This document shows, in pieces, positions 1-7,342 of a DNA stretch of 64,000 nt. Position 1 is the first letter of the stretch. Every line of letters begins with the position of its first letter. The notes below the pieces were generated by a model. That model saw nothing but the letters and a program-made list of their open reading frames with translations. It did not search any database and was not told the origin of the DNA. A program made the position numbers and the translations under genes. The stretch is from assembly GCA_034667225.1 (NCBI GenBank), contig JAXDKG010000040.1, forward strand, positions 186,001 to 250,000, written 5' to 3'. The DNA is from DATMER01 sp034667225. Its GTDB lineage: Bacteria > Acidobacteriota > Thermoanaerobaculia > Multivoradales > UBA5704.

Positions 1-2893
1 CAGGGATCGCGGCGAGCTTCACGTCACCCGGCGCGGAGGTCAGGTCGACGCCGCTGCGGTTTCCGGAAAAGAAATCCGCCTGCGTAGTGTCCGTCACGCA
101 GGGCGTGCCGATGACGTACGGCCCGCCGTGCGCCACGGCGCCCCAGTTGCCTGCCTGATCCACCGCGCACACGTGGACGTACCAGGTGCCGTCGGCCAGC
201 GCCCCCGACGTGGCCTGCAAGGTGAATTCCTCGACGTCCTTGGTCGCCTCGCAGGGTGAGGCCGGGGCCTGGTCGAAAAAATACGAGTAGCCGCCGACGC
301 CGGATAGGGTGTCGACCGCCGCTCCCCACGCGGCCTCGATGGTGTGGTCGGCGATTCCCGCGCCGCCGTCATGGCTGGAGGTGATCGCTCCAGGCGGCGA
401 CGGCGGCGTGGTATCCGGCACGCGGAGCGCCACCTGCCGGGTGGTGACGAACCCCGCGACCACTCGCACGCCCGAAAGGATGGCGCCGAGATAGCCGCTG
501 GCTGACGCCATAAGCCTGTACGTTCCGGGCGCGATGCCGAAGATCTCGAACCCGCCGTTGCCGTCCGTGGTCGCCGAATAGGCGCCGGCGCCGACCGAGG
601 CGCCGGCGATGGGATCGCCGGTGAACGCATTCACCACCGTGCCACTCAGGATGGTGGCGGCGCCGGGGACCGTCGTGTAGCAGGCCGTGACGTCGTGGAG
701 AGTCGGCGCCTGCATCAAGTCGGTCGTCGTGAGCGTGGCCCGATAGCGCAAATAGCGCTCGAACCGGCTCACCGGCGCGCGGCTGGTGGTGAAGAAGGTG
801 CCGCTGGTGGTGAAGAAGGTGGCGGCGGTGCCGTCGGGTCCGACGAAGTTGAAGGGACCGGCGGCGGAGTCGCTGCCGGCGACCTGAAACTTGATCGACG
901 TCCCCGGAGGCACGGTCGCCGTCCAATTGAGGGTGTCCCACTGGACGGTGCCGCCCGCCGGCACCAGGGAATCCATGAGCGAGGATCTCAACCAACCGGA
1001 GTTACCGTCGTACGGTCCGACGACGGCCGTCAGGTGAGCGCGGAAGGCCAGGTCCGCGCCGCTTTGGCTCGACCAGGAGGCTCCGCCGTTGGTCGACACG
1101 AGGTGCTTGCCGCCGGCGTAGGTGCCGGTCTCGCCGAGCCGCCATTGGTAGCCGCCTATTAACGCATCGTCGGGCCAGGGCCGCACCACCAGCGCGTATT
1201 CACGCGGTGCAAGGTAGACCGGGTTGCTGAGCTCCGCTCTGCGCCAGCCCGGACCAAGCCCTGCGCCTATGCCGATGTAGATCGTGGCGACTTCGATACC
1301 ATTCGGTAGGCCGCCGCTCGTCTCCTGCACGCTGATCTTGATTTGGGGAAGCGTGCCGTTGCAGTACTCGCAGGACAGGTAGAATTCGACCGCACTCAGG
1401 ATGACGAAGGCGCGGGGGGTGAAGGTCTGCGCTCGCCAGGTGGCGAGGGTGAACGGGACGCCGGTGTCCGACACGCTCTCGGATTGCTCGTCGAGCTGCG
1501 CGTGGAGCCGTACGTCGCCCGGCCAGAAGCCGAGCTCCACGTTCGAATGTTGATCGGTGCCGAAATCGCCTTGGCCGGTATCGACCAGGCAGCCGCTGGA
1601 CGGGCGGGCCGGCGGCGGAGGCGGCACGCAGTTCGGCCCGCACAGCCAGTCGAGGGCGGCCTTCGCCTGCACGAGGCCATAGCCGAAGGCGATGTCCTTG
1701 CCGGGGAAGCCCTCGTCTTTCGCGGTCTGCTGCAGCGCCTGGCGGATCTGCACATTCGTCCACGCCGGGTTGTAGCTCCAGACCAGGGCGGCGACGCCGG
1801 AGACGTGGGGTGTCGCCATCGAGGTGCCGCTCCACGACGCGTAGCCGTAGGGAGCCGGCAGCGTCGACAGCACCGCCACGCCGGGAGCGGCGAGCTCCAC
1901 CTGGTCGTTGTACTGCGAAAAGTAGGCAAGGCCCTCGTTCGCGTCCATGGCGGCCACGGAGATGACCGAGGGGTAGCTCGCCGGATAGCTGTAGTCGCCG
2001 CTGCCGCCATTGCCGGCGGCGGCGACCGGCAGGACGCCGGCGGCGTAAGCGTCGGCGAAAGCCGTCGCCTCAGCCGTTACGTACTGCGGGCCGCCGAAGC
2101 TCATGCTGACGATATGGGCGCCGGCCGCCCGGCACTGGGCGAGCGCGTAGATGACGTCCGAGGAGTAGGCCCACTGGCCGTACTTATTGAACGCCTTGAT
2201 GATGTGCAGGTTGATGCGTTGCGAGGGATTCACCCCGCGCACCCCGATGCCGTTGCCGCCGACCCCCGCGATCGTCCCGGCGACATGGGTGCCATGGCCG
2301 TACTCGTCGAAGTAGGGGTCGCCGGTGACGGCGTCGGGCGTGGCGGTGACGTTGGCGTACTGCAGGTCGTCGTGGGCGCGGTAGTAGCCGGTGTCGATGA
2401 TGCAGATCTTGCGGTTGCCGGTCGCGGCGTCGCTCAACTGGTCCGCCTGGACCATCCCGATCCCATACGGGATGGTTTCGCCGTTCTCGTTCGTATCGCT
2501 CCAGGGCGGGCCGCTCGCCATCAGGTAGCGGCGGGCGTCCACCTCGATGCTCTCGACGTCAGGGCGGTGGCGCAGGCCCTCGAGCGCCTGCTCCGGCAGC
2601 CAGGCCGACACGGCCCTGATGCCGGGCAGCTCGCGCGCGACGCGTCCCCGCGCCGCGGCCAAGGCTCGTGCCCCCGCCGCGGTGTCTTCGGATCTCGTTC
2701 CGGATGAGCGGAAGGTGACGATGTAGCGCTCGTCGTCCGTCGCGCTCTCGTCCGCACCGGCGTCCTGGCCTGGATTGGCGCCGGCAAGGGGCGGCTGAGC
2801 AGCGGAGACGGCCGGCAGTACGAAGAGGGCTATCAGCCCGCAGAGGGCGCTGCGCCGCAAGAGCCGAGTGAGCACAGAGAAGCCATCGAGCAC
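1..2893 (-). CDS. Secreted S8 (subtilisin-like) serine protease, 3' end outside window
   Basis: Peptidase S8 whose reading frame stays open from 2893 to the first base, so the C-terminus lies beyond the window. The likely start is GTG at 2893, preceded by AGGAGG eleven bases upstream. It opens with a hydrophobic signal peptide ending near SAAQ, then an I9-type propeptide (ERYIVTF). The catalytic triad is visible: Asp167 in IIDTGY, His200 in GHGTHVAG and Ser358 in SGTSMATPH. After the protease domain come a region like a C-terminal beta-sandwich and a carboxypeptidase-regulatory-like fold (SGTVVNAFTGDPIAGA followed by GTYRL). An FN3-like stretch beginning DTTPPSPPG then runs to the window edge. 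Probably an extracellular degradative protease. A role as leader peptidase for the nearby RiPP precursor is possible but weak, given the many extra domains. Confidence 0.93.
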   Translation of the reverse strand, partial: MLDGFSVLTRLLRRSALCGLIALFVLPAVSAAQPPLAGANPGQDAGADESATDDERYIVTFRSSGTRSEDTAAGARALAAARGRVARELPGIRAVSAWLPEQALEGLRHRPDVESIEVDARRYLMASGPPWSDTNENGETIPYGIGMVQADQLSDAATGNRKICIIDTGYYRAHDDLQYANVTATPDAVTGDPYFDEYGHGTHVAGTIAGVGGNGIGVRGVNPSQRINLHIIKAFNKYGQWAYSSDVIYALAQCRAAGAHIVSMSFGGPQYVTAEATAFADAYAAGVLPVAAAGNGGSGDYSYPASYPSVISVAAMDANEGLAYFSQYNDQVELAAPGVAVLSTLPAPYGYASWSGTSMATPHVSGVAALVWSYNPAWTNVQIRQALQQTAKDEGFPGKDIAFGYGLVQAKAALDWLCGPNCVPPPPPARPSSGCLVDTGQGDFGTDQHSNVELGFWPGDVRLHAQLDEQSESVSDTGVPFTLATWRAQTFTPRAFVILSAVEFYLSCEYCNGTLPQIKISVQETSGGLPNGIEVATIYIGIGAGLGPGWRRAELSNPVYLAPREYALVVRPWPDDALIGGYQWRLGETGTYAGGKHLVSTNGGASWSSQSGADLAFRAHLTAVVGPYDGNSGWLRSSLMDSLVPAGGTVQWDTLNWTATVPPGTSIKFQVAGSDSAAGPFNFVGPDGTAATFFTTSGTFFTTSRAPVSRFERYLRYRATLTTTDLMQAPTLHDVTACYTTVPGAATILSGTVVNAFTGDPIAGASVGAGAYSATTDGNGGFEIFGIAPGTYRLMASASGYLGAILSGVRVVAGFVTTRQVALRVPDTTPPSPPGAITSSHDGGAGIADHTIEAAWGAAVDTLSGVGGYSYFFDQAPASPCEATKDVEEFTLQATSGALADGTWYVHVCAVDQAGNWGAVAHGGPYVIGTPCVTDTTQADFFSGNRSGVDLTSAPGDVKLAAIP

Positions 2894-2971
2894 GGCGTTG
2901 AAGCCCTCCTTGTCCTGGGGACTGTAACGAAAATGTAATTCTAGCATACCGAGTCGCGGCGAAAGGCGGGC

Positions 2972-3247
2972 CAGGGAAGCAAGCTGGCGAACGGGTCTTG
3001 GCGCCAAGGGGCTTACGGCCCGTGCGCTTCCGCTCTGCCGCGCTGTCGGCATCGATCTCCTGGACCAACCCCGCGATCAACTCCCGGTACACCTTTGGGC
3101 TGAGGTGGCGCCAGCAGGGGAGCTGCGAGAGCACTACGGTCGGTGCCGACCAGCGGACGCCGGGGCTTGAGGCGCCCGCCTGGTCGGCCTCTTTGAGTGG
3201 TTCGAGGAAACGGAAAGGGACGACCCGAGACCACTGTGAGCCCGGCT
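2972..3247 (-). pseudogene. Decayed REP-associated (RayT/Y1-type) transposase C-terminal remnant
   Basis: One minus-strand frame reads a stretch containing VVPFRFLEPLKEAD, then LPCWRHLSPKVYRELIAGLV, QEIDADSAAERKRTG and RKPLGAK. From memory this resembles the C-terminal tail of RayT-like Y1 transposases. The frame has a stop just upstream (near 3249), no plausible start, none of the catalytic His-hydrophobic-His region, and the similarity ends after PLGAK. This accounts for most of the gap between the protease and the RiPP precursor. The family assignment is from recall, not a search. Confidence 0.45.
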
Positions 3248-3255
3248 AGGACAGG

Positions 3256-3438
3256 CTAACAGGTGATGCAGGAATCCCAGCAGCTGATTTCGGTTTGCCC
3301 ACAAGAGCAAATCGTCCCTGATGGGCACTTGACTGAGCATACAGCAGTGAGGATGCCGCCCTGGGCGTCGCCCAAGGCGTGCTTGTCCAGCGTGAGGAGC
3401 GTTTCTCTATTGAGTTTGAGTACCCGCTTCTTCTTCAT
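3256..3438 (-). CDS. Lanthipeptide-like RiPP precursor peptide (60 aa)
   Basis: Small Cys-rich peptide. The start is ATG at 3438, preceded by AAGGAG at good spacing; the frame extends upstream to 3513, but that part lacks a ribosome site. The N-terminal half is a charged leader with the motif LKLNRETLLTLD, typical of class I lanthipeptide leaders of the KLxLxKETLxxL type. It ends in a double glycine at residues 27-28 (DAQGG). The predicted core of 32 residues holds seven Cys and about nine Ser/Thr, suitable for thioether rings. No LanB, LanC, LanM, radical SAM or transporter gene is visible nearby, so it is an orphan. It sits between a RayT remnant and an IS630 element, so cluster decay is possible. 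Confidence 0.75.
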   Translation of the reverse strand: MKKKRVLKLNRETLLTLDKHALGDAQGGILTAVCSVKCPSGTICSCGQTEISCWDSCITC

Positions 3439-3542
3439 GTGAGTCTCCTTGGGAGAGTCAGTCTGGTTTAACCGATACGAAGCAACGGCCCCTACGGACA
3501 CCCGACAAGACACCTGCGATCGTCCCGTTTTTCCCTTGCATA

Positions 3543-3571
3543 ATTATAGCATCTTCAGCTTGAGGGAGTAA
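3543..3571 (-). promoter_or_regulatory. Predicted sigma-70-type promoter for the RiPP precursor
   Basis: On the minus strand there is a perfect TATAAT (3548 to 3543) with a weak TTACTC -35 (3571 to 3566) and a 17-base spacer. It would give an untranslated leader of about 100 bases before the ATG at 3438. The interval 3439-3757 otherwise shows no gene and is less GC-rich than its surroundings. Confidence 0.6.
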
Positions 3572-3757
3572 CCTAAAGAATGGGCTCGCTTCCAGGACAC
3601 GCCGCGACGTTTGGGTGGCACCTACCCGTGTAGAGACGGAAAACGGGTCCAAATGTCATTCCTGGAAATTCTTCAGACGCGCGGGGGCGCCGGAGCCGCG
3701 GCAAGTTGACGACCGAGGCAGCGCAGCCTAAGATCCAGCGAAGCTGTCGTCTTATTA

Positions 3758-4874
3758 TTGATCCGGCCACGAGATGTTGGACTCAGGCGGCATATCGTAC
3801 GGGCTCATGCCGAAAGTACTTTTTGATTCGTTCGGGTGATTTGGAAAGCTTGCGCAGATGAGCAACCGCAGCCTTCTTCATCTGCCCCTTGCCTCGGGCA
3901 GGCGCCTTGGAAGTGACGGCCTGCTTCAGGTCGGCATTCAGGCACTCGTCGGGGTTGAGCTCTGGGCTATAGGAAGGCAGATAAAACAACTCCAAATGCT
4001 CCACCTGCTTCGCCAGCCATTCACGCACCACCTTGGCATGGTGCACCCTGAGGTTGTCCAAAATCAGGAACACCTTGCGCTGGGCGGCCTTGATGAGCCG
4101 CTTGAGGAAACGAATCAGGATCTTGGCATCCAAGGCGCCAGCGATCACCATCCAGCGGACCTTACCCTGGTTGGTCACAGTCGAGATCAGAGAGAGACTC
4201 TCTCGGTTGCTGCACACCTTGACTACGGGAGTCTGTCCCTTGGGCGCATAGCTGCGCCCGCGTACGTCATCGGAGCGCAGCCCTGTTTCATCTCCCCAGT
4301 GAATCTCGGCTCCTTCGGCTTTGGCGCGCTGAGCGATTGCCGGGTAGTCCTCCTTCAGCCATTTCTTCACCTCCGCAGGCCTTTGCTCGTAGGCTTTGCG
4401 GATTGGCTTTTGAGGCGTAAACCCCCAACGCTTGAGATAGTGACCCATAGTGCGCACGGGAAGCTTGATTGCGAACTGCTGGTAAATCACGTCGCCAACC
4501 GCCGAACGCGTCCACAGCGCGTAGGGCAACTTCAATTGATCCGGGGTACGGTCGCAGATCATTGCGCGGATGGTCTTCTCTTGCTCCGGGTTCAAGGTAC
4601 GACCGTCCCCTATCGAGCGACCCCGCGCCTTCACCGCCACAGCCGACCAGCCTCCCGCTTTGTACGCCTTCATCGCAGAGATGATCGTCCCTCGCGTCAG
4701 GCCCACGGCCTCTGCCACCGCGGCCAGCTTCAAGCCGCCCAGCCGAAGCTTTACCGCCTGCCGTCGCCGATCGTTGAGTACCTCAGTCGAAAGCCTCTTT
4801 CCATTTGTCGTTTCCATGCGGGCTTTATTCTACGCGCCCGCAACGATAAGTTCAACATCTCATGGCCGGAGCAA
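3758..4874 (-). mobile_element. IS630-family insertion sequence, apparently complete
   Basis: About 1117 bp bounded by 24-bp imperfect terminal inverted repeats at 3758-3781 and 4851-4874 (21 of 24 positions match; both outer ends start TTG). Each end is flanked by a TA dinucleotide (3756-3757 and 4875-4876), the duplication expected for IS630/Tc1-mariner. It contains a single intact transposase gene. It sits between the RiPP promoter region and the glycine-rich protein gene and does not obviously break a reading frame. Confidence 0.9.
3783..4817 (-). CDS. IS630-family transposase (DDE)
   Basis: 344 residues, full length for the family. An N-terminal helix-turn-helix region (residues ~15-60, LAAVAEAVGLTRGTI) is followed by a winged-helix segment and the RNase H-like DDE core. 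The acidic triad is visible: Asp176 in HWGDET, Asp254 in LILDNLRVHH and Glu291 in SPELNPDE, giving D-E spacing usual for IS630. There is no frameshift, so it may be active. It lies immediately inside the left terminal repeat. Confidence 0.95.
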   Translation of the reverse strand: METTNGKRLSTEVLNDRRRQAVKLRLGGLKLAAVAEAVGLTRGTIISAMKAYKAGGWSAVAVKARGRSIGDGRTLNPEQEKTIRAMICDRTPDQLKLPYALWTRSAVGDVIYQQFAIKLPVRTMGHYLKRWGFTPQKPIRKAYEQRPAEVKKWLKEDYPAIAQRAKAEGAEIHWGDETGLRSDDVRGRSYAPKGQTPVVKVCSNRESLSLISTVTNQGKVRWMVIAGALDAKILIRFLKRLIKAAQRKVFLILDNLRVHHAKVVREWLAKQVEHLELFYLPSYSPELNPDECLNADLKQAVTSKAPARGKGQMKKAAVAHLRKLSKSPERIKKYFRHEPVRYAA

Positions 4875-4958
4875 TAGAATCCATAGTCATGTGGGCATCC
4901 TCCGCCGGCGGATGTCGCCGTGGCAAGTGAGGGCTCAAATTCTCGGAGGGGGACCCTT

Positions 4959-6032
4959 ATGAACAAGGAAGGCAGGGGCTTTGCTCGTACGAACGTTGCG
5001 TTCGCGGTGTCGATCGCTGCCGTGCTTGCGATGTGGGCCGGGACTTCTCGGGTCATGGCGGCGGGCAGCACCGCGAGCTGCGCGAAGGATGGGTCCACAG
5101 GAGCGGTCAACTGCAGTCTCGACAGCACTCTGTCGTCGGCCGATCTGAGCACCTGGCTGAATGCCGCGCAGGCGCTCAACTCGCAAATCAACTCGAGCTC
5201 GACGATCGTCATCACCGCCTTCGGCGGGGCCGGGGGAGCCGGGGACAGCTCAGGTTCCGAGCCGGGAGGCCAGGCCGGTTCCGGTGGAAACGCGCAGATG
5301 GTGACCACTCTGGCCGATCTCACCTCCACCTACGGCACGACCAAGATCTACTACTACCTTGGCGCACAAGGCTCCGACGATCATCCCGGTGGCAAAGGGG
5401 GCGCAGCGACGATCGTCGCGGCTGCCAATCTTTCCTCGGTGACGGCAACGACCGCCAACGTGCTGCTCGTCGCCGGCGGCGGTGGCGGTGGCGGCGCTGC
5501 GCAACCCGTTTACACCGGGCACCAGGGTGGGAGCGGTGGAACGGCATTCGGCAAGGTCGGAGCTTCGGTCACGGGAGCCGGGGCAGACGGTGGCGTCTTC
5601 CAGGACGGGATCGGTGCCGGCGGCGGCAAGGACGGCGTGGGCGGATCCGGCGGCTCTTTCGGGACAGGCGGCGTCAATTCTCAGGTCGGAAAATCTGGCG
5701 CGAACGGCCTGGGCGGCCAGGGTGGACCGGTACACATCTCGTCCGGTCCCTCGACGTCGACCGGTTGGTTGAATGTGACTGTCGTACCCGCGGAGATCGG
5801 CACGAACGGTATGGGCGGCGAAGGTGAAGTGCGCGACGGCGGAGGGGGTGAAGGCGGCGGAGGTGGCGGTGGTTATGGCGGCGGTGGCGGGGGCGGTGCC
5901 GCAGGCGATACGTTTCCGGGCGGAGGCGGTGGGGGTGGCGGGAGCTATGCAGCCGCATCTTCCAAGTCCACAACCATCGCTGTGACGAGCTCCGGCAACG
6001 ACGGGTCCGTGATCGTCACCTTCCTGCAGTAG
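4959..6032 (+). CDS. Secreted glycine-rich protein
   Basis: The ATG at 4959 is preceded by GGAGG and begins a signal peptide (hydrophobic SIAAVLAMWAG, cleavage near VMAA). About residues 90-340 consist of Gly-rich stretches with poly-Gly runs separated by short hydrophobic segments such as TANVLLVAGGG. The C-terminus, rich in Gly then SGNDGSVIVTF, resembles the ends of other bacterial glycine-rich extracellular proteins. Two Cys near the mature N-terminus could form a disulfide. Function unknown: a surface or matrix component is a guess. It starts 84 bases after the IS630 element, so its promoter may have been altered by the insertion. Confidence 0.7.
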   Translation: MNKEGRGFARTNVAFAVSIAAVLAMWAGTSRVMAAGSTASCAKDGSTGAVNCSLDSTLSSADLSTWLNAAQALNSQINSSSTIVITAFGGAGGAGDSSGSEPGGQAGSGGNAQMVTTLADLTSTYGTTKIYYYLGAQGSDDHPGGKGGAATIVAAANLSSVTATTANVLLVAGGGGGGGAAQPVYTGHQGGSGGTAFGKVGASVTGAGADGGVFQDGIGAGGGKDGVGGSGGSFGTGGVNSQVGKSGANGLGGQGGPVHISSGPSTSTGWLNVTVVPAEIGTNGMGGEGEVRDGGGGEGGGGGGGYGGGGGGGAAGDTFPGGGGGGGGSYAAASSKSTTIAVTSSGNDGSVIVTFLQ

Positions 6033-6034
6033 GC

Positions 6035-6067
6035 GCCTCGGGCGCCCGTCCGAGCCTCGGGCGCCCG
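6035..6067. repeat. 14-bp direct repeat with 19-bp period after the glycine-rich gene
   Basis: GCCTCGGGCGCCCG occurs at 6035-6048 and again at 6054-6067, just after the stop codon. Each copy contains a GC-rich inverted repeat and could contribute to termination, but no T-tract follows. The remainder up to 6217 shows nothing clear except the ribosome site of the next gene. Confidence 0.5.
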
Positions 6068-6217
6068 CGCTGCGCCGCAGCTCTTCGGATAGAGTAGGAA
6101 CGTCCGGAGGCGACCCGTTTCCCTCCCTTGCAGAAAAGCGTAAGCTAGACGTAGGATGAAGTTGGTATTCTCTCGGGTGGCGCTCCTTGTCGCGCCCTCA
6201 CGGAGGTTTTTCCCATC

Positions 6218-7342
6218 ATGAAGAAGCGGATGTTCTTGATGTTGTTGGCCGTGGCCGTCTTCATCGCCATCCTTGCCGGGCTGAAGATGCGCCAGATCAA
6301 GACGGCCAGCGCGCAGGGCGCCTCTTTCCAGCCGCCCCCTGAAGCCGTGACCACGGTCGTCGCCAAACAGGAGGTCTGGGCGGCGACGCTGCGCTCCATC
6401 GGGACCGTGGTCGCCTCCCAGGGAGTCACGGTCAGCGCCGACCTGCCCGGCATCGTCGAGAAGATCTCGTTCGCCTCCGGCAAAGCGGTGCGCGCCGGCC
6501 AGGTGCTGGTCGTGCTCGACACCAGCCAGGAGCGGGCGCAGCTCGCCGCCGCCGAATCGCAGCGCGATCTCGCCAAGCTGAACCTCGACCGGATGCGCGA
6601 CCTGTCGGAGAAGGGGATCATCTCGCGCTCGGAGTACGACCGGGTCGCCGCTGAGTCCGCCCAGGGCGTAGCCCGGGTGGGCGAGATCCGCGCCACGATC
6701 GAGCGCAAGGTCATCCGGGCGCCGTTCTCCGGCGTCCTGGGCATCCGCAAGGTCAATCTCGGGCAGTACCTGTCGGGCGGCGACCCGGTGGTGTCCCTCC
6801 AGTCCCTGCGCCCGGTGTATGTGAACTTCTCCGTGCCGCAGCAGGAGGTGGGCCGGCTGCAACTGGGCACCGAGGTGAACGTGACCGCCGAGGGCCAGCA
6901 GCTCCAGGAGACGGGGAGGATCACCGCCGTCGACGCCGTCGTCGACGAGGCGACGCGCAACATCCAGGTCCAGGCCACGTTCGCGAATCAGGACGGCCGG
7001 CTGCGCCCCGGCATGTTCGTCGAGGCTCAGGCCAGCCAGGGCGAGAGCTCTCAGGTGATCGCGCTGCCGGCTTCCGCGATCAGCTACTCGCCCTACGGCG
7101 ACTCGGTCTTCATCGTCGAAAACGTCAAGGGGCCGGACGGCAAGAGCTTCCGCGGCGTCCGCCAGCAGTTCGTCAAATTGGGCGGCGCGCGCGGCGATCA
7201 GGTCGCGGTGGTCACCGGGATCAAGCCCGGCGAAGAGGTGGTCAGCTCGGGCGTGTTCAAGCTCAGGAACAACGCCCCCGTCCAGGTCAACAACAAGATC
7301 CAGCCGGCGAACAGCGCCGAGCCCCGGCCTGAGGATAGTTAA
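6218..7342 (+). CDS. RND efflux periplasmic adaptor (membrane fusion protein)
   Basis: 374 residues. An N-terminal membrane anchor (FLMLLAVAVFIAILAG) precedes a barrel-sandwich/lipoyl half (VTVSADLPGIVEKISFASGK). A helical hairpin (residues ~95-145), the second lipoyl half (IRAPFSGVLGIRKVNLGQYL) and beta-barrel and membrane-proximal domains follow. It matches the AcrA/MexA/MdtA HlyD-like family in length and order. It bridges the inner-membrane permease to an outer-membrane channel. GGAGG lies about 12 bases before the ATG. Its stop directly abuts the start of the permease gene, so the two are translationally linked. No TolC-type gene is in the window. Substrate unknown. Confidence 0.93.
   Translation: MKKRMFLMLLAVAVFIAILAGLKMRQIKTASAQGASFQPPPEAVTTVVAKQEVWAATLRSIGTVVASQGVTVSADLPGIVEKISFASGKAVRAGQVLVVLDTSQERAQLAAAESQRDLAKLNLDRMRDLSEKGIISRSEYDRVAAESAQGVARVGEIRATIERKVIRAPFSGVLGIRKVNLGQYLSGGDPVVSLQSLRPVYVNFSVPQQEVGRLQLGTEVNVTAEGQQLQETGRITAVDAVVDEATRNIQVQATFANQDGRLRPGMFVEAQASQGESSQVIALPASAISYSPYGDSVFIVENVKGPDGKSFRGVRQQFVKLGGARGDQVAVVTGIKPGEEVVSSGVFKLRNNAPVQVNNKIQPANSAEPRPEDS

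Noticed and set aside
5800..5950. Poly-Gly coding stretch as sequencing or assembly error
   Set aside because: The frame stays open through varied GGC/GGT/GGA codons and continues into a sensible C-terminus, so it reads as real low-complexity coding sequence.
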